Shown here: positions 1 through 11,395 of the stretch, one piece after another
Numbering within the stretch: position 1 is the first letter of the stretch
Layout of the letters: each line of letters begins with the position of its first letter
From: Cyclina sinensis
Lineage: Eukaryota; Mollusca; Bivalvia; Venerida; Veneridae
Assembly: GCA_012932295.1 (NCBI GenBank)
Contig: JAAONU010000009.1
Span: 6,799,535-6,863,534, forward strand
Direction: 5' to 3'
DNA: 64,000 bases
Made by a program: the position numbers and the translations under genes
The notes under the pieces: model-generated
Database searches by the model: none
What the model was told of the DNA's origin: nothing
Seen by the model: the letters and a program-made list of their open reading frames with translations, nothing else

Positions 1-175
1 GCTTTATAAATGTGCCTGTTCATACTATACCTGGCGTTTTCTGCGAACACTGGACGAAAGACTTCGAAGAAATTTTCTTTCGAGTTGTTATTAACTGACG
101 GTACACTGTCATCAAATAGAGGATCCACACTGTCGTAAGATTTTCTTTTCTGCGGATTTCCAAGTGTTTCCCATG
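1..175 (-). CDS. DNAJC2: DNAJC2 (zuotin/MPP11), exon 3' of the J domain, cut by window edge
   Basis: This is the last visible exon of a minus-strand gene that continues past the left edge. It starts after a ctttctag acceptor in phase 1 and encodes about 58 residues. These include the stretch reading SVDPLFDDSVPS followed by NFFEVFRPVFAENARYS. In DNAJC2 this segment directly follows the J domain (human has SVDPTFDNSVPS and NFFEVFTPVFERNSRWS). DNAJC2 pairs with an Hsp70-type partner as the ribosome-associated complex, binds ribosomes near the tunnel exit, and also has nuclear chromatin roles through C-terminal SANT domains. Those domains would lie outside the window. The call rests on family recall and on the correct phase across three splice junctions. 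No break is seen. Confidence 0.93.
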
Positions 176-525
176 CTAGAAAGAGATTTGGAATTCTAGA
201 TATAAAAAGAATGAAACATAGTTTAGCCCATGCATTCGACAATGTCTTTTAATTAAATACATATCATCACTTTTATTATTTTACATTCAGTTCCAACAGT
301 TTAAGTTCTTTTTGGTGAAACATTTTTGTTATTTATAAAAACATTAGAATTTTGCAAAATCTAAAATATTTTAATAGATTTTTTCATATATATTTTGTGT
401 AAAACAAAACAAAAATATCAAAATTCAGCAAAATGCATCAGGACAGTAACAATTTTGATGAGCACCAAATGGTAGATGTAGAAGTTACTCTTCTATACAG
501 AAAACAGAAAAAGGTAAAAAAGTAC

Positions 526-624
526 CTCTTGTAATGCAGGTGAAATAATCATCTTCCCCATCGCTGACTTTCAGGCCACGTGCACGTCTTTTGTCGGGAT
601 GATGATGTAAAACTTTCCTCTTAT
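526..624 (-). CDS. DNAJC2: DNAJC2 J-domain exon with the HPD motif
   Basis: This 99-bp exon lies between a ttttattacag acceptor and a gtactt donor and joins its neighbours in phase. It encodes the second half of the J domain, reading [14 protein letters not shown] and then [13 protein letters not shown] is the tripeptide that stimulates Hsp70 ATPase activity, and it is intact. The stretch DYFTCIT is specific to the zuotin/DNAJC2 branch rather than to generic DnaJ proteins. It is separated from the previous coding exon (2726-2801) by a repeat-filled intron of about 2.1 kb. Confidence 0.95.
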
Positions 625-1730
625 CTGTAATAAAATTAACATTCTCTTGGAAACTACACAATTTTCAACATCTTTTTATGACACAAACACAAGAAATATA
701 TTTTCCTAAAATAAACCCACATACACGGTACTTTTTTAGTAACCCTCGAGTCTCTCTTGGGTCGGAATAGATGTACGTTGTACATGTCATCTAGTAATAG
801 TTAATAGTACTTTTAATTTATGACCCATAATTCGTCCAGAAAATGTATGTCAGATTTAATACAAATGATTTATGTACTAAATATACAAGTGAAACTATAG
901 CCGTCATAAATGGTACAATTACAGTAGAGTTAGACTGACCTGAACATTCACAGAATTGCATTTACATGTCATATCTCTTTTTTCATTCCTAGCAAAAATT
1001 ACTGAAAGTACTGAAGAATGTTTTCATAGTATGCAGTCATTTTCACCTATTTGCAATTCATTCACTTGTATTTTCGCTGTACTTTGCACGACTGATCACT
1101 GCTTTAACAACGGCTTCAAGCCTTTCAGAAAAAAGTGTTAATGTAGGAAAAGAACTGAGACAATAAATTTATGCTGAGGTTTTTTAGGTAATGTTGGGGC
1201 TATGTCACCCTTGATATAATCATTTTCATTTCTATGAGCATTAGATGTATTTTTTTATATGTTGGCCTCCTCCTCCCCATATGGATCAGCCAACCTCTTT
1301 CCTCCCGATCTTTATTTTAAATTATTACAAATACAGAATACATGAATATGAAGCAAGCAATTTGCACTACTTGTGTTGTTTACTTTCAATTAGCATGAGT
1401 TACGTTCATCCAAAATAAAAAGTATTTGATAACATGTCATGCTCAAAGATGTTTCAATCTTAAACATACAAAGCAGTGTAATCAATGGAGGATTGACTAA
1501 AACAGGGAAGGGACACTGAAACTCCTTTCAGCTTCTTCCTTAAAAAGTTAGTTACTGTATAAAATGACAAAAAATATCTAAAATCTTCAGGCATATGCAT
1601 ATTTTTTAGAGTAAGATGTTTAATACAAGAATAAAAAAGATGCCCATAATCATAAATAATCATTAAAGATACCCAAAATAATGGAAGAAACTGCCTTAGC
1701 CTTTACTTATTTTGCTTCCTACTGTTTGAT

Positions 1731-1872
1731 CAACATTCTTCTCTTACAAAATTCCCTGACTTTTCCCCAACATTTGCTTATTTTTCAAATTTCCCTGACC
1801 AATTTCAAAATTCCCTGACTTGTCCCTGACCTTGAAAAAAAATCGTTTTTCCCTGACCCTGGTAACCCTGTT
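1731..1872. repeat. Interspersed repeat rich in TTCCCTGAC, in a DNAJC2 intron
   Basis: The motif ttccctgac recurs at irregular spacing (five or six times) in about 140 bp and ends in ccctgaccctggtaaccctg. This is the look of a widespread invertebrate interspersed repeat, not coding sequence. It lies inside the long DNAJC2 intron. The family name is not known to me, and no target duplication was identified. Confidence 0.5.
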
Positions 1873-2099
1873 ATTCATAGACGCGACATATCCTCTGAAG
1901 GAAACAACCACTTTTCTCACATAAATGAATAAGCAGAGAGTAGAAGAATAGAACTACACACTTTCTTAATATTCGAAAGTCAGTTATCAGATTAAAAGGT
2001 TTCCCCAAAATGTTTCCTTCTGAAGAACATGAGTATTAGTGACTCGTGAGTGTCTCCTCTGGCTTAACACCTAATGGAAGTACCAAGGCTTGAACTCTA

Positions 2100-2690
2100 A
2101 ATAAAACTAGAACTGTGTCCATAGGACACGGATGCCCCCACTATGCATAAGTGCTCATAAACAAGAGCATGTATATCCTGTATGTAAGATTTTTCCTGTA
2201 CATATACCTAAAATGATCTACAGGTAACCTTATGTACATGTTAAATTAAATTACAAATGTAAAATTTATATGTTCAATTATTTATATGGTATATAGTGAA
2301 AAAATCAACAAAGGGCCATAATTCTGTTAAATATGGTCAAAGCAAAAATTCCTTCCTTTACTACCATCTACACATTAAAACTGTTCATCCCTGGAAGTTT
2401 AAGCAAAATCTGCCATCCGGTTTAAGAGGAGTTGCGTTCACAAAATTTCTATATGGTATATAGTGAAAAAATCAACAAAGGGCCATAATTCTGTTAAATT
2501 TGGTCGCAGCAAAAATTCCTTCCTTTACTACCATCTACACATTAAGGTTGTTCATCCCTGGAAGTTTAAGCAAAATCTGCCATCCGGTTTAAGAGGAGTT
2601 GCATTCACAAGATTTCGGGACGTTCGGACAGACGTACGGACGGACAAGTGCAACGCTCTATGCTCCCCACTTTGTGGGGGCATAAAAAAT
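2100..2690. repeat. Interspersed element with ATGCCCCCAC-type inverted ends and an internal 167-bp tandem duplication
   Basis: The left end carries ggatgcccccac and the right end carries gtgggggcat, so ATGCCCCCAC appears in inverted orientation at both ends, as in a short non-autonomous element. A block starting atatggtatatagtg at 2284 is repeated at 2451 with few changes, giving a tandem duplication of 167-bp period. The right part has the cggacagacgtacggacgg type of motif common in bivalve repeats. It sits in the same DNAJC2 intron, next to the 2726-2801 exon. The small open frame at 2463-2699 is this repeat, not a gene. Confidence 0.6.
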
Positions 2691-2725
2691 AAAATCTGAT
2701 AAAGAAAAAAAACCTAAAAACCTAC

Positions 2726-2801
2726 AAGCTTTTTTGATCTGTGCATCTGTTGCTTTGAAGCGTAACTTCTCAAGACCTAGCACAGCATAGTGATCTTGTT
2801 T
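2726..2801 (-). CDS. DNAJC2: DNAJC2 exon, first half of the J domain
   Basis: This 76-bp exon has a ttattttacag acceptor and a gtaggt donor, phase 0 in and phase 1 out. It encodes KQDHYAVLGLEKLRFKATDA followed by QIKKA. The pattern DHYAVLGL is the start of the zuotin-type J domain (human QDHYAVLGLGHVRYKAT). It joins in frame with the HPD exon at 526-624. Confidence 0.95.
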
Positions 2802-3270
2802 CTGTAAAATAAGAAAACATTAAATCTGGTGTCAACATGAATGAAAAACAAAGCAAGCTTTTGCGATTTATTATTTATTATATAATATACAACCAACTTT
2901 AATTTAAAACATTTCAAAAACTTCTGTTTGCATTGATTCAATAGTAATACCAAATGTAAAGTCTACACTTACAGAATTCTAATACTAGAATGGCGGGAGA
3001 TTTTAGCCCTTGTCACACCAACTGTTCTTTTAAGGGTGATTCAGACTCTATAATACATCTTTTTTTAATTCATGGTTGGCACACAGGTTGTCCTAAAGAC
3101 CAAATGAATAGTTAAGTTATTTAAAGATGCGGGAGATAATTTAAGAGACAATCTTAGTTCTTAAATTTCAGTGAAAAGCAACAGTACATGGAATCTTGAT
3201 TAAACTTCTCATCCAAAAGACAATTATTTGAAGTAGTTGGGAGTCACCACTAAATCGTTTTATTTTGTAC

Positions 3271-3458
3271 CTTCCATTCCTTTGGGTCAAGGCTAAGTAG
3301 AAGAGAATCATCTTCTGTAACACCATCATCCTCATCTTCACTTTCAGATGAACTGGAACTTGACAAGGAATGCTGAGATAAAGAGTGTTTGTGTCGTCGA
3401 CGTAAACACAGCCCTTCAAACCATCTTCCTACTGGCTCTACTTCTAGCTTTGTACAGG
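3271..3458 (-). CDS. DNAJC2: DNAJC2 N-terminal exon with acidic linker
   Basis: This exon of 188 bp follows a tattgttttaccag acceptor and ends at a gtacaa donor. It encodes KLEVEPVGRWFEGL, then a basic/serine-rich stretch, then a Glu/Asp-rich stretch, and ends in LSLDPKEWK. Human DNAJC2 has QVEPVGRWFEA and LDPKDWK in matching places, which fixes the identity. The exon enters in phase 1, so at least one more upstream exon with the ATG must exist. I looked up to about 5400 on the minus strand and found no convincing first exon. A SINE lies immediately upstream, at 3480-3725. Confidence 0.93.
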
Positions 3459-3479
3459 CTGGTAAAACAATAAAATCAA

Positions 3480-3725
3480 TTATGACTGATGCCCCCTCCA
3501 GAGGTCATTTATTTTAAGTTGTAGGGTACAGTGCATGACACAGAAAGCATCCAAAGATACCAAAGACGCCCCTAGTTCCTTTCCATGCTCAGTATATAAC
3601 ACTGATACAAGAGACCTGAGTTTAATGTCTCAGCCAAGAGAATTAGCAAAGTTAGTGGAGAAGCGGGGACAAACTGGCATTACATGGATTACCAGTCCAG
3701 CCCATAACCACTCAACTTGAAGTAT
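3480..3725 (-). repeat. tRNA-headed SINE, diverged copy
   Basis: It shares with the better copies at 34581-35182 the landmarks gacgcccc-like start, aagcatcc, ccatgctcagtatataacactgatac, and gttagtggagaagcgggg. The tRNA-like head is at the high-coordinate end, so the element reads on the minus strand. Box B is eroded. It lies just upstream of a DNAJC2 exon, probably in intron 1. The open frame at 3535-3720 is part of this SINE. Confidence 0.75.
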
Positions 3726-3726
3726 C

Positions 3727-6700
3727 TTTCTATCATATCAGGTACAAATTCGGAAATTCTCATTTTTTACGGAAAAAATTAAGCTGATTTTCACCTTAAC
3801 TTTGGTTACGAAATGGCTCGATGACGAATCTATCTACGAATAATTTTTAAGAAAAGAGTCACTCAACGAAATGGGCTGGCTTAATAAGAAGAGAATGATT
3901 CAACTCAAAAAATTTCTTTTGCACAAGCTGTACCAGATATTCTTCCCGTTACAGTAGTTATATCGTTTTCTTCGGGACTAGGTAACAACATGTTTCCTTT
4001 TTTCACCGGTCAAGCGTCCATGCATTCAGATTTTCCAACACAGAAAAACGGAATGGAAATTTAACTGAGTAACGAAATGGAACTAGGTAGGGATAGCGGA
4101 CTAGATGGGTCAGTTTTGCTTAGGAGCGACATAAACTTGAAAACACATTCCCACCGATTTCACATGGTGTGCCCTTTTCCAAGAGCAAAAGGAAACATTC
4201 TGTTAAAACGACAGTAAAGTATAAACCTGATATGCACCCATTTGAAAAGATAGCTGTAATAAATGGAAATGTGCTTACGGTTTCCATGTATTAAATGGTA
4301 AATGACTGCTAAGTCATAAGTTTTTGTTAAAGCTGCTGAACTTCGGATCATCAAAATTTACTGTCTGAAAGAGAAGTGACCGCTGCGTGAAATTTTTGAG
4401 TTTTCTGTGTCTATTTTTAATTTTCTACTTTTTCTGAAGAAAATATACTGCTATAATTTAGTTAAGTTTTGCCAATTTTTGCAAATATCAAGAGGCTTTG
4501 TCTTAAAGAAATGTCAACTTGATATGCCTATGTGTTTCAGTGACATACAACAAACTTGTTCAAAACTCTGAATTATTTTCCACAAATCGGCAAATTCGTT
4601 TTTTAATAGTATATAAAGAGAACTGCTTTTAGATTTGAATAAATTTTGCTTTTATAATATAGCACCGTACATTTTCACCTGTCAAATTACAGGCATTACA
4701 AAAGAATAATTAGAAAACGGCTACAGAAACCGAGACAGGAAAATGTTTATATAATCAACTACAACTACTGCTCGAGGTCTGCTGCACGAAAATAATTTTC
4801 ACATAAGGTTCATACTAGGGGGAGGTGGGGGGATTATAAAATGTGAAGGTTTTTTATGTGCGCTATACTAACATGCCTCTCTGATCAAGTTAGCTGTGTT
4901 TGAATATGTTTCTTTAGTCTACAGAACTCTAACTTGTTCCAACAATTTACAATTCAGTAGAAGGGAAGACATGAAATAACCATATCTGACCCTTCCACAT
5001 AAAAGAGGGTGAAAATAGTGGAAGGCTTTTCCGAAAACACTTTTGTCGCAAGGCTAGTACGACGAATATGATTATATTTTTAAAGAAATATACTTAACAG
5101 AACTTAATCAATGTTAAAAGGGAACGAGGAAGAAAACATTTCAGAATGGTTTCTAAAATTTCCAAATTTTACTCCAGAAAATAGCATGAAAAACTTGGAA
5201 ACACTCGAGATTACAGAAAGCTTAAGAATATGAAAAAGACAACTCGGTTACATCACTGTCATATTGGCTTACTACTGTTAGTTATGTAAAACATAAATAG
5301 CACCACAGGACGTAGTCTGGATTACCTGCCCCTTGTTGCCGCGCAGAAGCTGGGTACTAAACTGCAAGACGGAACAATACCAGCCAGAAGGGTATATTAC
5401 TTAACAATGACAATGAATTAAATCTGCTTTCCCCAAAAGAACAGTATCTTGTTTTAATAACTACTGCATCAGCTGCATACTTTATCATTATGAATTTACG
5501 AAATTATGCGAGTCGTAGACGCATGACTATATATTAATATTGATAGTTCGGGTAAAAATGAATAATTCTTCAGATTTGCTTCTCACTTTGTGTTCAGAGA
5601 AGAAATACAGACAAAGCGTCATAAATGCTTGTTTGAAAAGATGTAATGAAAAGTCACGCTTTCACGTATAAATTTAGGAAAGCTTGAATCAAGTACTTCA
5701 AAAACTGGGTAGTTGAGTTGCATAAGATTCTGACAAACACAGACAGACAGATAGACCGTTTGATTTTAAACAAAATTCACCCTTTCTGCCGTATAAATTG
5801 AACGACAACTCTGTTCGGAAATAAAATCAAAAACTCATTTTTTTTTTAATTTGTGAAGATATAGATGTGTATTTTTTCCATTGTATAGGTGGGGCAGAGT
5901 TACTTCCCTTGTAGGATCAGTACTGTAAGGAAAGTATATGCTACGCGGAGCATGGCACGGTGAGGATTATCTGCTCCTGTTACTATGGCAGGGAACCAGA
6001 TTAAGAATGGCACAGTACCGAGATGCAGATGTGCGGTATGGTTCGGTTCGGTGCTGTGCGGTGTGGTTTAGCATAGTTAGGTCTTTTAAGGCCCTAAATG
6101 GGACGGATACCAGATAACAAAGATTATTTCCTCAAAGCAGGGAGCGAACAACTTTAAAACAAAATCAAATGTGATCTTCTATTCAAAATTATTTATTTCA
6201 AAATACATGTACGCATTAGCCTTCACAATCTATCTACAGACCATTTTTCAACATTTAAAACTTCTTTCTAACGATTTTTGTAAAACCTGTTGTCTTTATA
6301 TTATATACAGACATATGTAAATCGTTATATTTATGACGATGATAACTATATTTAATCACTGTATTGTTTCGTTACAGAAATCATTCACCAGATGTAGTAA
6401 AATTCTCATTCAGATCCTTAAAATCACCGACTCATATAACAGACTTTGCTTTACACACGACTTCTTGTATTGACACTTGCCACGAGATTACATCTCTTGC
6501 AAATTAAATCTTCATTCAAAATACACTGTTTATTGTCTCAACAGCCAACATTTTTGTTAGACTGAAATGTATCTACGCACAGAATGTTTAAACTTAACGC
6601 ATAGTTTCTACAGACAATACAGTTAAGTGACTGCTCTATCAATTTGAATATTTAAATGTTAAGCGTATGTCTGTGAATAAAAAGGGAAAGAAACGATATT

Positions 6701-6825
6701 TAAAAAAAGTAAAAATTACACTGCTGATCAATCACGGAAACTGAAATAATTAATACAAAAATGATTTTATTGGACACCGGATAGGTTTCTCTTTTTATAT
6801 AAAGTCGTTATCAGGAATGTTTGAC
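3727..6825. other. Intergenic or intronic DNA without recognised genes
   Basis: No exon with convincing splice sites and protein similarity was found on either strand. It probably holds the DNAJC2 promoter and first exon, but these could not be placed. A GC-rich, imperfect ggttcggtgctgtgcggtg run lies near 6010-6080, and a gacagacagataga run near 5740. Both look like low-complexity sequence. Confidence 0.4.
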
Positions 6826-6992
6826 TTAGGATAAAAAAGTTAGCAAAACAGGAAGTTTGGTAAAATTGACAAGAAAACTGTTAACTTTGAATAAAAACAG
6901 TGATAGAGTTAGGATAAAAAAAGTTGGCAAAAACAGGGAGTTTGGTGAAATTGACAGGACAACTGTCAACTTTGAATTAAAAAAGTGACAGA
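6826..6992. repeat. Tandem duplication, 83-bp period, two copies
   Basis: The block beginning ttaggataaaaaagtt at 6826 recurs at 6909, with gcaaaacaggaagtttgg matched by gcaaaaacagggagtttgg. The duplication ends about 17 bp before the ATG of the B-box gene, so it forms that gene's immediate 5' flank. Confidence 0.8.
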
Positions 6993-7009
6993 TAAAAGCC
7001 GTTAACAGT

Positions 7010-7813
7010 ATGAATAGATATAGGACAAAGAAGGTATTTTGTAAATTTCATCCTCACAAGCGATGCGAGCACTTTTGCAGAGATCACAAGGCGTTACTTT
7101 GCTCTGTTTGTCTTAGGGAGAAGCACCGAGACTGTACGGTAGCAGACGACCACGAATTTAAGAACTATTATGGGAAGAAAATACATGAAGCACGAATGGC
7201 CATAGAAACAGAAAAGAATGAAATAATCTCTAAAACACATTTTGTAGTGGCTGCATTAGATGCTGGAATTGCAAGGTTGGAGAAATACAGGAAAGATCTA
7301 GACACTGCTATAAGTCGTATGTCAGATATGAAAGCTGAAGTTGAAATGCAAAGGAATGATATAAGAAAAACGTCACAATCTCTTCAAGAAATTGAGCGTT
7401 CCCTAGCAACTGCGTATGATCTGCGCACGTGCCAGCAGTGCTATGGAGATGTAGATATTGAGCGGATTAAATTTGAACGAAAGCAGAGGAAAATGTTCCA
7501 AATACCGAACAGGTTGAATGAAGATGTCACTGCGACAATTTTGCTGCTACAGAAGAAGCTAAAAAGTATTCGAAACGGAATAAATTCGCAGCTCAGTTCC
7601 AGCAAATTGACTCAACAGTATGGTAACACCAGATCATATAAAGAAATGACGTCAACAAATTTGCCCTTTTTTGACCTTCAAGAGAAAGTCCTCAGTAGAA
7701 GGTCAAGGTCGTTTAGGAAGGAACCTAATTTCGTGAGGTGGCCGGTTCAAGATGACGGACGTATTGACCAACGCCATAAGGCAAAATCTGTGCGGCTACC
7801 TCCAATGGACTGA
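7010..7813 (+). CDS. B-box zinc-finger / coiled-coil protein (TRIM-like without RING)
   Basis: A single open frame of 267 residues begins MNRYRTKKVFCKFHPHKRCE. A B-box type 2 is complete near the start: C11-x2-H14, C23-x2-H26, C31-x2-C34, H39-x2-C42. Residues from about 55 to 130 form a long charged helix with regular hydrophobic spacing, consistent with the coiled coil that dimerises TRIM proteins. The C-terminal third is basic and has no NHL, SPRY or other recognised domain. With no RING, it is unlikely to be an E3 ligase by itself and may act as an adaptor or partner; this is inference. RING-less B-box proteins are abundant in bivalves. The 6826-6992 duplication sits directly upstream. An aacag just before the ATG could be a splice acceptor, so a 5' exon cannot be excluded. 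Confidence 0.75.
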   Translation: MNRYRTKKVFCKFHPHKRCEHFCRDHKALLCSVCLREKHRDCTVADDHEFKNYYGKKIHEARMAIETEKNEIISKTHFVVAALDAGIARLEKYRKDLDTAISRMSDMKAEVEMQRNDIRKTSQSLQEIERSLATAYDLRTCQQCYGDVDIERIKFERKQRKMFQIPNRLNEDVTATILLLQKKLKSIRNGINSQLSSSKLTQQYGNTRSYKEMTSTNLPFFDLQEKVLSRRSRSFRKEPNFVRWPVQDDGRIDQRHKAKSVRLPPMD

Positions 7814-7998
7814 ACGTGTTAAAAAAATAACTATATCAATATAGAAAAACTACGACTGAACTATTATGAACTAAATTTATAGAGCGTGCCAAGTTTGTTA
7901 CGCCATGTTGGATATAACAGTAAAATGTGACCCAGTTAGAAAACCAGTGAACCGTTGCTATGGATTATATACATGTACATTAAGAAAAAAATGTCTAG

Positions 7999-8415
7999 AT
8001 GCCAAAAATACGAACAAGTCAAAGTGCTCTGTATACGAATTCCATTGATTTGTTAAGTTATTTGGCAATGGAATACATATTATATTTCATATTGCAAACC
8101 TTCAAAAATTGTAATATACTTGCACTTTTTGTTTGCTGTTATTTGTCTTTCATCCAAGTTGATGATTACGTATTGTTGTTTATTTTTCAGTGGAAATGGG
8201 CGGGCATGCATAGGCGCTTTCTACAGGCGGTAGATAGTACTTTAGAAAGACGCTTTTATTTCGAAAAATCAGAAACGCGACAATTTGCAACAGTTTTATC
8301 TTCAAGTCCAGTTTTGGTCATAAATGCTCTTCAAATACACCCATGTAAACCAGGCGACGTGGGTGAAATAACAGTATTTTCCTTGATCAGAAACAGTCAG
8401 GCTTCATTATCCTAA
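7999..8415 (+). CDS. Uncertain open frame downstream of the B-box gene
   Basis: An open frame of 138 codons. Its first half is hydrophobic and AT-rich and looks like translated intron. The second half, after a ttatttttcag acceptor-like site ending at 8190, is better balanced in composition. An aataaa lies shortly after the stop (about 8425). It could be a 3' terminal exon from 8191 on, perhaps of an alternative transcript of the upstream B-box gene. No family is recognised. It may equally be chance. Confidence 0.2.
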   Translation: MPKIRTSQSALYTNSIDLLSYLAMEYILYFILQTFKNCNILALFVCCYLSFIQVDDYVLLFIFQWKWAGMHRRFLQAVDSTLERRFYFEKSETRQFATVLSSSPVLVINALQIHPCKPGDVGEITVFSLIRNSQASLS

Positions 8416-8574
8416 GCCGAGACAAAATAAACGTGCTTTCTAATCACTCCTGCCAGTCTGTTACTTAATGGAATCATAAAAAGTATTAAGACTGTATTTG
8501 GCATACCAGATCCTAAGTCCATATTATGGAATTACGCAATTTCTAAGTAAAGGAATGCCTTTTTATCTGAACTT

Positions 8575-8725
8575 TATCATCGTTTGTACCGGTTGCCCAC
8601 ATGATGGACGCCCCTGAATTATAGTTTACATTCCAGATAATTTTGGGTTGTGGGAAATAGCGCAAGATAAACAAAGCATAACATTCCAAAAAACACTTCT
8701 GGCTCTTTCCCTCCCTCAGTACATA
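8575..8725 (-). repeat. Truncated tRNA-headed SINE (distal part only)
   Basis: The landmarks gtaccggttgcccacatgat, ggacgcccc and gcaagataaacaaagcat match the body of the SINE seen intact at 34581-34878. The tRNA-like head is missing. Confidence 0.7.
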
Positions 8726-8929
8726 ACATTTATGTTATTTAGGTTGGCACGTTATCTTGCAATGTTAAGGTTTTACGTTCTTTTTTAACAGTCTATCCCT
8801 AACCGCGGTCACAAAATATTAACCACATAAAAACGGAAAGAGGTTACAACTTCAATGAGCAGTATTCTGTCAAAATGTTTTACCATAGAAATGTTCTGAA
8901 ATAAAAAAAAACAACAACTTAAATCCCTT

Positions 8930-9085
8930 GTGATGATATGATATGGCATTATATGATATGATATGACATGATCTGCAGATCTGATCTGATTTGATCTGAT
9001 GTCATGTCGCATGATGTGATATGATTTGACGTGATGCAATTTGTTGTGATGTGATGTGGCGTGTCGTGACGTGACATGATATAGG
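8930..9085. repeat. Degenerate pentanucleotide tandem repeat (TGATA/TGATC-type)
   Basis: About 155 bp is made of five-base steps such as gatat, gatct, gatgt and gacgt in long succession (for example gatatgatatgacatgat). This is a decayed pentanucleotide microsatellite. The 8809-9039 reverse open frame is produced by it. Confidence 0.75.
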
Positions 9086-9823
9086 ATTTTTATTTACTTT
9101 TTGATATAACGACACACACAAGGTTAGTAATTCTTGTAGGAGAGGTGGTCGGGAGTGTTATTCTGTCGATCTGAAGGTGGCGTGTCCTCTTTAATCTCGC
9201 TAGCGTATTTCCTCAGTAGATCTTAAATAAATAGGTCTTAATAAAACTCAGTTGAATATAATAAGTATATATTAGGTTTCGGAAAGGGTAATATAATAGT
9301 AAAGAGAACTTAATTATAAGAATAATTTTTGTGTGACCCCAATTATCTAAAGGATAATAACCACTGGAATGATTACGCTGATATCAAAATAAGCTTATTT
9401 GTATTATTCTAGCATAAAATCGCTTGTTTTTGCCCGTTTTGCCTATGTTTTAACGAGAGCAAAAAGGTGTGTTAACAAGAAAGTTCTCGCGCTCACGTGC
9501 TGTTATTACCCGTTTTCAGTTATGCGCGTTACAGGGCCTTTGTAAATAACGGACACTGATCCGTCTTTTTTGCCCCAAATCGGCAGTTTATGTAACTTTG
9601 CAGGTCGGAACGAAGATGAAACATTCATGATTATTGATAAAATCAATGGCTGGCCTTGTTCAATCGTAAATCTACATGAAATCCTTCCAAATATTTTTTA
9701 AACGACACTTTTTAAGTTTCAAGATGGCCGCTCGACAGAAGTTGACGTGTTGCCCTGGAACGCATATTTAAAACACGTATCCATAACAACCTAAAGGCGA
9801 CTGTATATTTTTTTTTTCGTAAA
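9086..9823. other. Non-coding stretch, nothing recognised
   Basis: No supported exon, RNA gene or repeat boundary was seen in this AT-rich stretch. Confidence 0.35.
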
Positions 9824-10160
9824 CAGGGGCGGATCCAGGATTTTGGGTTAGGGGGGGCGTAACTTTTAATCACTCTAAAGGTTGCACTAGCAGATCCAGG
9901 GGCATACGTTACCTATAGTTCTAATATCTAATAACGAGGTTTCTATTAGGACGACTAAGTGGCTTATATAATTTGTGTTGTGTACGAGTACATCTCAAAA
10001 GGCAATGTTGTATAAAGATACGCGAGCGAAGCGAGCGAAGAAAAAATAGGAAAATATAGTATATTTTATTGTTTCCATACCAAAGAACATGTAAGCTCCG
10101 GGAATTTTAGGGGGGGGGGGGCGTGCGCCGGGTGCGCCCCCCCCCCTGGATCCGCTAGTG
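9824..10160. mobile_element. Non-autonomous DNA transposon (MITE) with terminal inverted repeats
   Basis: The left end reads caggggcggatccagg and the right end reads cctggatccgctagtg. They match as imperfect terminal inverted repeats around the core GCGGATCC. The sequence gtaaa occurs directly on both sides, a possible 5-bp target duplication. The element is 337 bp with no coding capacity. CAGGGGCGGATCC-type ends are common in invertebrate hAT-like MITEs. The superfamily is uncertain because hAT elements normally make 8-bp duplications. A strong G-run/C-run hairpin lies near the right end (10110-10146). Confidence 0.7.
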
Positions 10161-10989
10161 GTAAACATGTCTTTTCTAGATCATTTTATGCTAGAATAGC
10201 GTTAAATCACATTTTTTTTCGTGTCATAACATCTGCAGAATCCCTCGGGATATGTTGGTGCCAAAGCCCGTAGTGCGTTAACCCTATACTAGAATTGTCA
10301 GAAATCTCGACCGGGCATTTGCCTTGAATGAATGTCACAGCCTCATTCCTGCTTGAATGTATCTTCTTTGCATATGTTAACCCAATTATTCCTCATGGAT
10401 TTTGACATCCTTGTCAGTTGGACGAGTCCATTTTTCAATTAAAAGGATTTCTGGTATAAATTTTTAATTCTATTATATTGAGGTGAAAAATCATGTATGC
10501 AAACATTTTGCTGAAAATTAAACAGAAAGAAAAACAACAACTAGAAGCATAAATCATCTTGTTGAAAATTAAACAGAAAGAAAGAAAAAAAAACGAATAG
10601 AAGCATAAAACTTTGCTCTTATGTATTAACTGAAAAAAGCCAGCACAGAACATGGCAGAGCAGAACAGAACAAAGCAGAACATAGCAGAATCAGTAAGAA
10701 ATTATTGTCATCTTACCTTAACCGGAACCGGAAAACAAAAAACTGAATTAAGGCTTCTAGAGTAGAATATTTGAAATAATGCCTTTCAGTATAAAAATGC
10801 CATGTTTCTACATTGACCGAAACCGGAAAAACAATTGATTGATACTTCTAGAGTTAAAAAATTGACCTGTACATTAATGTTGGATAAAAGGGGAAGGGTT
10901 GGGGTCACGTTTCAAGTCCCGCCCTGGATAAATTAATTTTTTTGACATATATATAATCATTATTTAACAAAAGCACTATACATTAACTG
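10161..10989. other. Non-coding, with short internal duplications
   Basis: Two near-copies of attaaacagaaagaaa with following agaagcataaa lie near 10515 and 10568. Two near-copies of an accggaaaa-containing block, each followed by acttctagag-like sequence, lie near 10725 and 10820. No gene is supported. Confidence 0.45.
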
Positions 10990-11089
10990 GTTTATTACCC
11001 TTCCACAAAAATTACGGTGTTCTGATTGGTCATTGAAATAAAATTATTATTATCTGAACAAGTAGTTATGAGTTTCCATGTCTTAATTC

Positions 11090-11395
11090 TATCTATTTGA
11101 ATTTATTTATCGTCGGTACTGGTTGACCATATTACTGACGCCCCCACCTCCTGCGGAGTTTAGTTATTTTAGATTGAGGGGGATAGTGCAAGATTGGCAT
11201 CCCATCCCAGAGACAACCCTGGTTCTTATCCATGCTCAGTAAATAGCACTAAGACATGAGATATCAGTTTAACGTCTCATACAATAGTCAGTTAGTAATG
11301 TTAATCGAGGAGCGCGTGACCGATCTCAGGTCACCTGGATTACCAGTCCAAACGAATTACAACGGGGCCGCTGAACCGCTCTTTTAAATTCTTCC
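11090..11395 (-). repeat. tRNA-headed SINE in copy A
   Basis: It has the family landmarks tatctatttgaatttatttatcgtcggtac-type tail, gacgcccccacc, cagagacaaccctgg, and gaggagcgcgtgaccgat. It is orthologous by position to the SINEs at 17880-18140 and 25338-25600. Confidence 0.8.

Noticed and set aside
4160..5400. Candidate first exon of DNAJC2
   Set aside because: Short reverse-strand frames here do not resemble the expected N-terminus, and none has an ATG with a suitable phase-1 donor that I could trust.
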